Source of the DNA: Eleusine coracana subsp. coracana
Lineage: Eukaryota > Streptophyta > Magnoliopsida > Poales > Poaceae
Length of the DNA: 64,000 bases
NCBI GenBank assembly: GCA_032690845.1
Contig: CM064430.1
Span: forward strand, 10,154,949 to 10,218,948
Direction of reading: 5' to 3'
The position numbers were made by a program, and so were the translations under genes. This document shows, piece after piece, positions 45,960-57,149 of the stretch. The notes beneath the pieces are model-generated. The model saw only the letters and a list, made by a program, of their open reading frames with translations. It searched no databases and was not told the origin of the DNA. Numbering within the stretch: the stretch's first letter is position 1; every line of letters starts with the position of its first letter.

Positions 45960-46911
45960 ACCATCGAGCCTCGTAACAAGTAAGGGATCCATCAACATGA
46001 AATTTATGCTTGAAGTTCCATTTACCCGAAACAATGTTGGCGTTGAGAGGTTTGGGAACAAGAATCCATGTCGAGTTGCTGAGGAGAGCATCAAATTCAT
46101 CTTACATAGCTTCACGCCAGTTGAGATCCATGAGAGCAACACGATAGGTGGTCAGGACCGGGGACACTGGGATGTAGGGGGTGGTGGAGGAGGCCGGAGC
46201 GGACATGGAGCCAGAGTCTTTGGGTCATGGGTGTAGACATGAGTCGATGCCGGACAAGGAGTGCCAAGTGGCACACGTGGCTGCATGGGGTAGATGCCAA
46301 TGGAGAACCATGTGCCACACTTGGTTGTGCGGGCACTGGGGCAGCCAATGAGCAAACCTGGGGTGCCAGATCATTAGTGCAACAAGCACTCAAACCAGAA
46401 GCAGAACGATACCTAGAGGGACGATGGTCCAAGGAGCATGTAGAAGAAGACTCATAGCTAATCCAAGTGGACTTATTAGTTAGATTGGAGAGGAAATCAA
46501 GTGTGGGAGGATCATTCGAAGGAATGAAATGGCAAATGGGAATGTGGAATCATCAAAGATGACGTGCTAAGAAGTACTACCTCCGTCCCACAAAGGTTGC
46601 CCATTTTGACTTTCAGCCCTCATATTTGACCATTCATTTTATTCAAACTTTTTGTGTAAATTTAAAAAATAATATATCATAATTATAATATTTTTAGTAA
46701 TAAACCAATTTATAAAAAATAAATTATTTATGTATAAATTTTTTGAATAAGACAAACGATCAAAAGTGATGTTCAAAAATTGAAAGTGACAAGCTTTGTG
46801 GGACGGAGGGAGTAACCACTTTGCACGTCATGGGATTAAAGCAACGAAGGCCTTTTTGTTCAAGGGGGTACCCAATGAAAACACAGGCGGCAGAGAGGGG
46901 AAATAGTTTGT
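45960..46911 (-). pseudogene. Ty1/copia pol: integrase C-terminus to RT start (decayed)
   Basis: On the minus strand 46910-46815 reads CVFIGYPLEQKGLRCFNP, the end of copia integrase. After a Stowaway insertion comes VIFDDSTFPF, a variable linker, and then LLSSATRHGFLFPNLST, the start of RT (about 46090-45990). Frames are interrupted. It joins 43220-44479 when the solo LTR is removed. Confidence 0.8.
46577..46812. mobile_element. Stowaway-type MITE, TSD TA
   Basis: 236 bp with near-perfect inverted termini CTACCTCCGTCCCACAAAG and CTTTGTGGGACGGAGGGAG, flanked by TA. The AT-rich core has no ORF. It is inserted in copia sequence. Confidence 0.92.
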
Positions 46912-47145
46912 GATGAGGACATCACACCTATGGATGAACACAATGTTCCTCTTATTCTAGATTTGCAAGGTCCAATGACTATAAGTGAGCTCGTTCGTAC
47001 GTTCTTCTTTATATGTTACATTTGAGGATTGCTTGCTACCAAATGATTATATTGTGACTAGGAACCATGGAGAGGACCAGAAGAACATGGGAGAAGGAGT
47101 TAGGGACATGGAGAACTAGGAAGGATATGCAAGCCAGGTGGAGGC
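46912..47145 (+). pseudogene. C-terminal tail of a gypsy pol
   Basis: Reads DEDITPMDEHNVPLILDLQG, then PMT, the C-terminal tail motif shared with the LTR ORF at 12906-13217, followed by stops. The junction with copia sequence at about 46911 is abrupt, so it is a truncated 3' end of a gypsy element. Confidence 0.75.
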
Positions 47146-47399
47146 TGTTGGTATTTTTAACAATCACAAATAAATCCGTAAGCACATGGAGAATACCATT
47201 GTAGCATTTCTCGAGGCAGTATTTGGGGTATCGTATTTGTTTGTCCCAAAGGAAGATAGAATACAAGATTTACTCTGTTCATAATTATATGATAATTTTT
47301 TAGACTAAAGTCTTACTAGGGACAAGGTATAATATAGCAGGGGTAGTGTGACACACAAAAGAGTGCACTCCAACAGATAAAGCAAGCCTAGTGGAGAAA
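47146..47399 (+). mobile_element. Gypsy 3' LTR, truncated by a Sirevirus insertion
   Basis: TGTTGGTATTTTTAACAA... matches the start of the solo LTR at 44480. It is cut at 47399 by the Sirevirus LTR; the remainder should lie to the right of the window. Confidence 0.75.
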
Positions 47400-49340
47400 T
47401 GTAAGGTTCATGACCGTTGAGGTCACCCTAAGGTATGATGTTTTGGTGATGAATGACAAACATGAAATGTGACTAATGTCTACTCGAGTGTTGTCCGTGT
47501 AGGAAACCTTTTCTACCTTATGATGATTGTTGACGGCGGCCTTGGCGATTGATGACAATGACCACAAGTATGGAGGCTTGATGAGCTCGATGGAGTCCAA
47601 GGGTTGATGAAGATGGATCAAGGCTAAGGACAAGCTATGGAGCAAGTGTTGGGTACACTTGTCTAGTTGTTAGGTCTTTGAGTCCATAGCAAAAACCGGA
47701 CTATTAAGGGGGTCTAGGTCATTTCTCTTAGGTCATGTCTAGTTCGTGATGTGCATGGATGCTCAGTGAAATCACAAGCACTAGGTGATAGTGGAGAAGC
47801 CAATGAGCTGTTTGGAGAAGCCGGGAAATGAAGTCAAGCGAGGACGAGAAGTTTCAGCTTCTGGACGAAGTGACCGGACAGAGGGGTCAGAGGTGATCAG
47901 ACTGTACAATCACTAAGTGGTTTTGTCTAGAGCCTACAACGAGCAATGAGGAAACTGCCAAGTCTTGAAAGTCCTAGTGATCGGATGGTCCAGTCTAGTG
48001 ACCGGATAGTCCGGTCAGTAGGCATGGGACTTGGGCAGCGAGGTAGCAACGCGTGAAATGTTTCTGGACTGGAGAGAGAAATGGACTGGATGGTCTAGTC
48101 AGCTGAACGTACGGTTCGGTCAGCAGAGGAAACAGTAGTAGGCAGAGCCGTTGGAGCCAGATTCTGGAGTGACCGGACAGTCCGTTCAGCCAGTGACCGA
48201 ATAGTCCGGTCAGTAGGCCTAGAAGGCTGATTTCATGGAGCAACAACTAGTTTGAGGTTGGAAGCCTATATAACTTCGTTGCTGGGGTCTTGGAGACCTC
48301 TCTTGGCCAGTGGAATACCTGAGAGCATTTGGTAAGGTCCAAGAGGAAAAGAGGAGGGCACTAGGAGGAGATATTGCATATCTTCAGAGTGCTAGTGAAG
48401 AGTAACTTGAGCATCTTGCACATCTAAGGCTAGGGTGTCCTTGAGGGTGTGATCTAGGCTATTACTCATGGTCTATGGTGAGACCTAGACCGGTTAGGTG
48501 TCGGTGATCGAGCCTATCATGATTGGTTGTGAAGGTCATCATATGTTTGTACACGGTTTTAGCCTGCCGGTGAAAGGAGCATCAATAGTGAGCGTCCGTG
48601 TCGGCTCGAGGAGTCTGGCAAGTTCTCGAGAGAGGCGAGCTTGTGCATTGGTGGCAGTGGTGATGTGCACCGTGTCTTCACTCGGGGAGTGGTTGCGGGC
48701 TCGTGGGCGAGAACTCCACATTGGTGGCGGGAGGGACCGGAACTCCAGTGGGAGTGGTCCAACGAGGAGTAGGGGAAGGTGCCATCCTTCCGTGACCTCA
48801 GGAAAAAAATCATGAGCCATCTCTTACTCTTCTCCTTACTTTGATGCATTACTTTCTGCATTTACATACCGTGCTATTCATGCTTGTGTGTTTCCCTTGC
48901 TCTAGTTGATCACCTTGTAGACTTGCATGAATAGGCTTCTTTACTTGCTAGTTGTGCTTAGCTTTCATTTGATCACTAGCATGAGTAGGAGTTGCATTGG
49001 CTTGATTGCTCACCCTTGTATGTGTTGTGCTACTCATGCTTGTTTGCTATAGTTCTCTATCGTGTACCTTTGCATGAGTAGGCTCCTTTTCTAACTTGTT
49101 ATGTGCTTTTGTGTTGTTTTGTTACTAGCTTGCATAGGAGTTGTATTGCCTTGTGTGATCCACTAGTATGCTTAGGTTGTTGTTCCTTTCATAGGGCTTT
49201 TAGGGCTTTTATCTTGTTAGTGTGATCACCACTAGAATTATTATAGGAGATGACTGAGTGGTCGGTTTTGGAATTTGGCAAATTTGGTACATAGTGTGAG
49301 TTCCCGATTCACCCCCCTCTTGGTCACTCGGTCCTTACGA
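47400..49340 (+). mobile_element. 5' LTR of a plus-strand Sirevirus (Ty1/copia, SIRE/Maximus type)
   Basis: Starts TGTAAGGTTCATGACC, and ends CTCGGTCCTTACGA just before a PBS. It is the reverse complement, with divergence, of the LTR at 53857-55840. 47870-48230 holds CCGGACNGTCCGG-type palindromes, a known Sirevirus LTR feature. Confidence 0.93.
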
Positions 49341-49341
49341 G

Positions 49342-49354
49342 TGGTATCAGAGCC
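49342..49354 (+). other. Primer binding site of the plus-strand Sirevirus
   Basis: TGGTATCAGAGCC directly after the LTR; a classical initiator-methionine tRNA PBS. Confidence 0.95.
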
Positions 49355-49407
49355 AAGTGCTCATCATAGAGCTTAACCGCCTTGAGTAGTGACCGTATTG
49401 AGTTGGG

Positions 49408-52400
49408 ATGTGATCCCATTCGGGGCTGGGTCATGGCTCATGGAAGGATTGCTTTAAAAGCTACCTAAATGCCATGATCCCGGATGAGTTGATGGATACT
49501 CGCTTCACCGATAATCATGTGTATGATGATTGTGATGATTGTGTGGATGTGCCTAGTACTAGTGAGTACCTAGATTCTTCTAGTGTTATCTTGAAAGGTT
49601 TCTCTACTAGTGTGCCTAATGTGATGATTGATAATGTTGTGTCTCTTGATCTTGCTTGCTCCTCTAGTATGACTAGTATTGATGATGTTTGTGAGTCTCT
49701 TGTTGATAGTGCTAGTAGTTCTCTTGTTGAAGAGTTCTTTGCTTTTCATGCTAATGACAATGAGGACTTACTTGACTCTATTATTCGTGAGAAACCATAT
49801 GGAGATGTGCCATGGTTTGCAATATATGTGATGAGTAATTGACTTGAGCAGATTTGGTGTTTGAGTTGAAATACGGGAATCCGAGGATTGCATGGGTTTG
49901 CTTGTCATTGTTATGACTAACCGCAGTTGGTGGAGGTGTTGATGATGTTGCAGGAGTTAGGAAATGTGTTTGCTTGTCTCATGTTGTGTAGGTCACTGGA
50001 GTCGACTTGGCAGTAAACGGCGAGAGGATCGGGCACAAGTAGGAGACTTGGGGCTGGACGATCGGGATGCCAGGTGGAGTCAAGGGTGATCCATACCATA
50101 CACGTGGAGAGGCAAGAAGCACGCACGGTTTCGCGGTTGAGCCTCAAAACCGTGGTGATGATGAAGATGGCGTGTTGACCAAGTCAAGGCGAGCGGGACG
50201 CACGGTTTCCCTACTGGAAGTCCCGGACCAAGGCTTATCTCTTAAGCCTAGGACGAGCAATTTGGGAGATAGTTGAGCAGGAGTACGCGATACCGGCAGA
50301 CCTCAACGCAGCATCTGCAGGTGAGTTACTTAGGTATGAAAACAACTCCAAAGCTGTCAATATCCTGCTTTTTGCTCTAGGTAGGAGTGAACATGATCAT
50401 GTTGCACATCTTGAAACTGCTCATGCTATCTGGGTTAAGCTTTACATGTACTATGAGGGTACCAACCAGGTTATGTCTATACGTAAGGACTCTTACAATA
50501 GACAATATCAAACCTTTGCACAAAAACCTAACGAGTCATTAGATGACACTTTTCATAGGTTTGAGGCAATTGTGTGCAACTTGAGGGCTTGTGGTGAACT
50601 TGTGTATACTGACAATGATAGAGCTAAGTAACTGCTGTATTCTCTTGATAAAAATGTTTAGGGAGGGGGGGGGGGGAAGATTGTTAATCTAGAAGAAACT
50701 GCTGATTTCAATACCATGAACTATGAGCAACTGTATAGCAAGTTGAAATCTCATGAATTGTCTAGGAAGTCTTGTCCAAATCTTGCTATTCCTGCTTCTA
50801 GCATGGCTTTGCTTTCTATTTCTCAGAAGGGTAGTCACAGTGGTCCTTCTTATGAAACTAACCCCTCACATGACAAGTCTTCCTTAGAGTTTGCTTTATC
50901 TTCCCTTGTTGTAGCTTCCGATGAACAGATGGAGTGCAATCCTGATGAGGAGCTGTCCTTGCTCACAAGGAAGTTCAGGAAGTTCTACAACAACCAGAAG
51001 GAAAGACGAGGTGGTGGTTCAAGAACTTGCTTCGAGTGTGGTGACCTTGGACACTTCATCGCTAATTATCCCAAGAAGAAGAAGAAGGCCGGGTACCACG
51101 ATAACAACACTGAAGACTTCAAGAAGAAGAACCACTTCTACAAATGAAGTAAGAACTTCAAGAAGTTCGTGATGGAGGTCGCACACGCCTGCGTTGCCGC
51201 TCTAAGCGACGTGGACCTTACATCAAGCGACGGCCTTACAAGCTCGGATGAGGAGATTGAGAAGCCAAGAGTCAAGAGGAAGGATGACTTCACTGGGCTC
51301 TGCTTCATGGCAAAGAATGACCACAACACCGACTCTGGCTCCGACTCTGACATAAGCGAGGTACCTCCCACTCTTGATGAGCTCTCTTCTAAACTTGATG
51401 AGTTGTAAGATGTGTTGCTCAAGCAAGATAATAAGCTTTGTAGTGTTGTTCGTGAAAGTAGAGAGCTTAAGTCTAAGTTGGAGAGTGTTGAATTTGAAAT
51501 TGCTTCGCTTAGGTCTAAGCTTGCTTGTGATGATATTGCTGCTGAGTGTGAGTCTTGTCAAATTATGATGAATGATCTGAGTCAGAGGGAGAGTGTATAT
51601 GCTCGAGTTGTCAGTCAGCTTGAGAGTGCCCTCAAGGAGCTTGATGAATTCAAAGCTAGGCCAACTCTTTTGGGTGCAAGTCAGAAGTGCCCTAAGCTCA
51701 CAGATGAGTTGGAAGCTTAGTCCCTCAAAGTCAAAGAGCTCGAGTCCAAGCTGCTTCATGAGACTTGCTCGAAAGTTCTCCCACCTCCGTGTGAAGTGTG
51801 TGTTACCCTCAAAGACAAACTAGTACTCACTAGGGAGGAAAACAAAGTCCTAGTTTAAGAAAATGACTATCTTGTTTCTAGGCTCCAGAGAACTCTAGTG
51901 AGTGAGGAAAAGATTGAGAGTGATTTGGCAAGAGTGAAGGAGAGTGCTTCTAGGTCAACCTATAACTTGGGCTTGGGATTTGAGAGAGTTGACAAGGAGA
52001 GTGAGAATGTGGGTAAGTTTGTGCCTAGCTCCAGCTACAAGGACGAAGAAAACACCATCAAACCCACTGACACAAACTATCCACCTAATCCAAAACCCTC
52101 CTTTAACCCAAAACAAGAAGAGAAGCCAAAACCCAAGCCTGCCATGCAAACCAAGCCTAATCCTAAGGGTGTCTACTTTTGCATGTTTTGTGGTCGCAAG
52201 GGCCACTTGGATGAATTCTGTTATAGGCGTAAGAGGATTGAGAGGAAGCAAGCTGAGCTGACTAGGGATGCCTTTTATGATGATTTTGTTGACTTTTAGC
52301 CTCGCTCTTTTTCTCGTGCCTATCGTGGACAAGGTCATCCCTCATTTGACTTTGTTCAATGAAATAGAGGTTTCGTGTAGCAGCGCTTTGGCACCCCACA

Positions 52401-53856
52401 TTTTCCCCATCATGGTGAGCGTCGCTCTCATGGATTTGGCTTTCACATAGATGATTTCTATCCTCACAACCCAAGGTTCGAGTCGAGACGCTTTGACATG
52501 CCATGTTTTCTCCATCGTGGTTCTCGTCCCATGCGTTTAAATGATAAAGTGCAAAGAACTGTGATGACTTCCATAGGTCGTATGGTAAAGTGCTGGATTC
52601 CCAAAAGCTTTCTGTCTAACCCCAACACTGAGCCATCGATCTTTCCTTCTCGTGCTTTGTAGGCAGCAGGTGGAGGCTTGGATAACAAGTGGTTGATGGA
52701 TTCCGGATGTTCGTGCCACATGACCGGAAATGCAAAGTGGTTCTCCAGCCTCACTCCCATGAAGTGTCGAGAGTATGTGACCTTTGGAGATGACAAGAGA
52801 GGAAGAGCGAAGGGAAGGGGCACGATAAAGGTAAATGAGAACTTCACTCTCGGTAATGTTGGTTTGCTTGAGCATCTCAAGTACAACCTCCTCTCTGTCT
52901 CTCAGCTTCTTGATGTTGGTTTGGAAGTGCGTTTTAAGTCGAATGCTTCTTGTGTTCTTGATTTGAGTGTTTCTTTGGTTTGTGGGATTTCTCGCATTGG
53001 CAGAGTTTTTCAGGCTGATTTTGCTGTTTCTTCTTGTTCTCACAAGTGCCTATTTGCTCAATCTTCTTCTAAGCTTTGGAAATGACATAGAAGACTAGGT
53101 CACATAAGCTTTGACTTGATATGTCGCTTGAGTGGCCTAGGTTTGATCCGAGGATTGCCTAAGCTCAAATTTGATAAGGATTCGGTTTGTGCTCCCTATC
53201 GTCATGGGAACATGATTGCCACTTCTCATCCACCAATTAATTTGGTGATGACTGAACGCCCTGGAGAGCTGCTTCACATGGACACCGTTGGTCCTTCTCG
53301 GGTTCGTTCAGCAGGTGGGAAGTGGTATGTTCTTGTGATTGTTGACGACTACTCTCGCTACTCTTAGGTTTACTTTCTTGAGAGCAAAGATGAAGTGTTT
53401 CATCACTTTCGGAGCTTAGCTTTGAGGTTGTTCAAGGAACTTCCCGATGCATTATGAGCAATTCGCAGTGATAATGGCACCAAGTTCAAGAACTCCTCCT
53501 TTGATGCTTTCTATCTTGAGCATGGTATTGAGCATCAGTTTTCAGCACCTCGTGTTCCCTAGCAGAATGGTGTGGTTGAAAGATAGAACAAAACCTTGGT
53601 GGAGATGGCCCGGACTATGCTCGATGAGCATAGGACTCCGAGGCGGTTCTGGGGTGAGGCCATTAGCACTTCTTGCTATGTTTCCAATCAGATTTTCTTG
53701 TGCTCAATTCTTATTGTGACTTCTTATGAGCTGTGTTTTAGGAAGAAGCCCTCTATTTCTCATTTGTGTTCCTTTGGTTATAAGTGCTTTATCTTCAAGC
53801 GTGGCAATCTTGATAAGTTTGAGTCGAGATCTTCCAATGGCATTTTCCTTGGTTAT
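49408..53856 (+). pseudogene. gag-pol of the plus-strand Sirevirus (PR-INT part, broken)
   Basis: All coding pieces share one frame from ATG 49408, which is followed at once by TGA. Gag has a UBN2-type core (about 50280-50660), a first knuckle CFECGDLGHFIANY (last cysteine lost; about 51030), a coiled-coil stretch (51412-51960) and a second knuckle CMFCGRKGHLDEFC (about 52180). Protease shows WLMDSGCSCHMTG (about 52690). Integrase has the HHCC finger HRRLGH...CAPYRHG and the DDE motifs HMDTVG, SDNGTKF and NGVVER. Stops occur at 49408+3, 50629, 51127, 51406, 51718, 52297, 53083 and elsewhere. It ends at IFLGY where a second Sirevirus is inserted. RT and RNase H must lie beyond the window. An LTR fragment interrupts gag at 49788. 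Confidence 0.92.
49788..50199 (+). mobile_element. Truncated LTR fragment (solo LTR A/B family) in Sirevirus gag
   Basis: TGAGAAACCATAT... is the reverse complement of the right ends of solo LTRs A and B (about 32370-32784). Similarity stops at about 50199, so only the first ~410 bp of that LTR are present. Plus orientation. It interrupts gag after DSIIR. Confidence 0.82.
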
Positions 53857-55840
53857 TGAAAGGAACGTAGTGACCGAGAGGGGGGGGGGGTGAATCTGGA
53901 ACTACCACTATGAACCAATTTCACCAATTACTCAAACACCGAGCACTCAAACCAAATCCTACACAATTCTAGTGGTGATCACACTAACAATATAATCCTA
54001 TGAAAGGTAAGGGCACCCTATGCATACTAGTGGATCACACAAGTCAATACAACTCCTATGCACTTCTAGTGATCAACCACACCAATGCAACTCCTACTCA
54101 TGCTAGTCATTAAATACGGAAGCTAAAACACTACTAGCAAGTAAAGAGCCTAAACATGCAAGTCTACAAGATAGTCAAATAGAACTAGGAGAACACACAA
54201 GCATGAAAAGCACGGTATGTAAATGCGGAAAGTAAAGCATCATAGTGAGGACTAGAGTAAGGGATGGATCATGATTTTTACCAAGGTCTGGGAAGGATGG
54301 CGCCTTCCCCTAATCCTCGTTGGACCACTCCCGCCGGAGTCCTGGTCCCTCCCGCCACCAAGTGGAGTTCTCGCCCACGAGCCTGCAATCACTCCTAGAG
54401 TGAAGACACGATGTGCATCACCACTGCACAAAGCACAATCTCACCTCCCTCGAGAACTTGCCAGACTCCCTGAGCTGACACGGGCGCTCACTAGCAATGC
54501 CCCTTTCAACGACGGGCTCAAACGGTGTACAAACGTGTGATGGCCTTCACAACCGATCACGATAGGCTCGATCACCAAAACCTAACCGGTCTAGGTCTCA
54601 CCATAGACCAAGAGTAATAATCTAGATCACACCCTCAAGGGCACCCTAGCCTTAGATGTGCAAGATGCTCAAGCTACTCTCCTCTAGCACTCTCAAGATA
54701 GCCAATATCCTCTCCTAGTGCTCTCCTCTTTTCCTCTTGGATCTTACCAAATGCTCTCAGGTATTCCACTGGCCAAGAGAGGTCTCCAAGACCCCAGTAA
54801 TGAAGTTATATAGGTTCCCAACCTCAAATTAGCCGTTGTTTCATGAAGCTGTCTTTCTGGACCCAATGACTAGACTGTCCGGTGACTCCCAGACCAAACC
54901 GTCCGATCTCTCTGGAACGGTTCCCACAACCATTGGTTGCACTGTCCAGACAACTTTCCTGAACTGACCGGACTGTCCGGTCACTAGACCAGACCGTCCG
55001 GTCCGTTTCTCTCTCCAGTCCAGAAACATTCTATGCCAAAGCTCATCTGACGTTGCTGCACTCCTACTGATCGGACCATCCGGTCACTCTGGTAACAGCT
55101 CTCCTAGTCGTTGGCTGCACTATCCAGTCAACATCCCTATACTGACCAGACTGTCCGGTCACTGGACCGAACCGTCCGGTCCATTTCTCTCTTCAGTCTA
55201 GAAATATTCTGCGCCCGAAGCTCCTCTGCCGTTCCTGCACTCCTACTGACCGGACCGTCCGGTCTGTATAGAGTCTCTTGCTGACAGACTTCATGCTCCT
55301 TGCTCTATGTCTTGGACAACTCCCCATAGTGACCATACAGTTTGATCTCCACTGACCCCTCTGTCCGATCTCTATGTCCAGAAGCTAAAACTTGTCGTCC
55401 TCGCTTGACTTTGTTTTCCGGCTTCTCCGAACAGCTCCTTGGCTTCTCCATTGTCACCTAGTGCTTGTGATTTCACCGAGCAACCTTACACATCACCGAC
55501 TAGACATGACCTAAAAGAATGACCTAACAACCCTTGATAGTCCGATTTTTCCTATGGACTCAAAGCCCTAACAACTTGGCAAGTGTTCCAAACACTTGCA
55601 CCATAGATTGTTCTCCTCTTTGATCCATCTCCATCAACCCTTGGACTCCATCAAGTTCAGAAGCCTCCATGCTTGCGGTCATTGTCATCCATCGCCAAGG
55701 ACGTCGAAGACAATCATCATAAGATAGAAAAGGTTTCGTACACGAACAACACTCGTGTAGATATTAGTCACATTTCATGTTTGTCATGCATTACCAAAAT
55801 ACCATACCTTGGGGTGACATCAATGGTCATGATCCTTACA
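53857..55840 (-). mobile_element. 3' LTR (1984 bp) of the minus-strand Sirevirus
   Basis: TGAAAGGAACG to GATCCTTACA on the plus strand. The start matches the PBS-adjacent LTR end at 63171. It contains G-run 53881-53891 and at least five CCGGACNGTCCGG-type palindromes between 54880 and 55265. Confidence 0.93.
54880..55265. repeat. Sirevirus LTR palindrome cluster
   Basis: Repeated palindromes such as GACCGGACTGTCCGGTCA (about 54964) and ACCGGACCGTCCGGT (about 55249), with diverged copies between. Conserved palindromic repeats of this kind in Sirevirus LTRs are known; they may bind regulators. Confidence 0.85.
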
Positions 55841-57149
55841 ATCTCCCCTTTTTTGGTGATGGATGACAACCACTACTTATGATGATCCAAAAACGGACGA
55901 GCAAGAAAGAACCAAAGGAAAAGAAAAGATTGAAAGGCATACCTTGGTCCTTACCTTGGAAGTAGTCTCCCCTTGATATGTGCTAGGTGTTGAGGGAGAA
56001 CTACCCACTCATTGAGCGCACTTGGTTTACAATTTTGAGCTGAAATTGTGCCCACCTTGGTGTCGTGGTAGTTAATCTTGTTGATGTAGACATGCACCAA
56101 GAGCGTAGATGCTCATGTCAGTGAAGGTGTTCATTGTTGCCGTAGACATGCACCATCGTTGTTCTTCTCCATGTTAGTGTAGATGTTCATCTTGATGTGA
56201 TGTTCATGTTCCATCTCCCCGAATCTTCACGTCTCTTCTTCAAGTTCTCCTCCCCCTTTGAGATATCGATCATCTTCATGTTTCTTCTCCCTCCTTGATC
56301 TAGACATGGCTTTTGGATCTTCATGTTCTTCTTCATTGTCACCATAGACATGCACCATTGTTGTTCTTCTCCATGTTGGTGTAGATGTTCATCTTGATGT
56401 GATCTTCATGTTCCATCTCCCTGAATATTCACATCTCTTCTTCAAGTTCTCCTCCCCCTTTAAGATATCGATCATCTTCATGTTTCTTCTCCCTCCTTGA
56501 TCTAGACTTGGCTTTTGGATCTTCATGTTCTTCTCCCCCTTTGTCACCTATCACCAAAAACCACACCAAAACATAACGAAACCAAGAGGCATAAGATAGT
56601 TGGCAAGAGTTAGGATAACTCCCCCTTTCATGGTGCTCCTCCTTGGTCGTAGTGGCGTTTCACCGTAGCTCCCCCTACACTCATGACTCAATAAAAGATT
56701 TTCTCAAATGTGCGCGAGTAAATTTAACCTTGGAGCTCGGTCGAACACGGCTCAATGGGCATGAGCACAAATATCACTATTCGATTATCTATAGAGTCAT
56801 GTACTCACAATGTAAATGAGTAACTCCCCCTAGACACATACTTGGAGGCATGCATGGTATCATAATACAAGGATGCATAAATGCAAAGAAAGCAAATGCA
56901 ACAAGTATACAATGCATGATGCAATGCTAAAGACAAGAGAGAGAACCGCTACAAATCAAAGTGTCAACAACGAGTTGTCCCCTTCTCAAGCTTGCTCACA
57001 ATGGACCATTCTCCAAAGCCTTGGGTACACCATGAACCCACTTCCCAAGCTTAACCCATGTCCATTGCTATCTCAAGAAGGTCCGAAGTCAACCTACAAA
57101 AGGAGAGAAACAAGCACAAATAAAGACACAAACAAGAACAACCAAAACA
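55841..57149 (-). other. Non-coding 3' region of the minus-strand Sirevirus with multiple polypurine tracts
   Basis: On the minus strand several AAAGGGGGAG-type tracts occur: complementary CTCCCC blocks at 55843, 56249, 56453, 56532, 56621 and 56826. The one abutting the LTR is the working position. Repeated tracts upstream of the 3' LTR are a known Sirevirus trait. 56150-56550 is a ~200 bp tandem duplication. No envelope-like ORF is seen. Confidence 0.75.
56150..56550. repeat. ~200 bp tandem duplication
   Basis: CACCATCGTTGTTCTTCTCC at 56150 recurs as CACCATTGTTGTTCTTCTCC near 56351, and the following 180 bp match closely, including a CCTCCCCCTTT tract in each copy. Confidence 0.88.

Noticed and set aside
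54271..54540. 89-codon plus-strand ORF, and similar frames at 48498-48861
   Set aside because: They fall in Sirevirus LTRs, on both strands, with no conserved protein content that I recognise.
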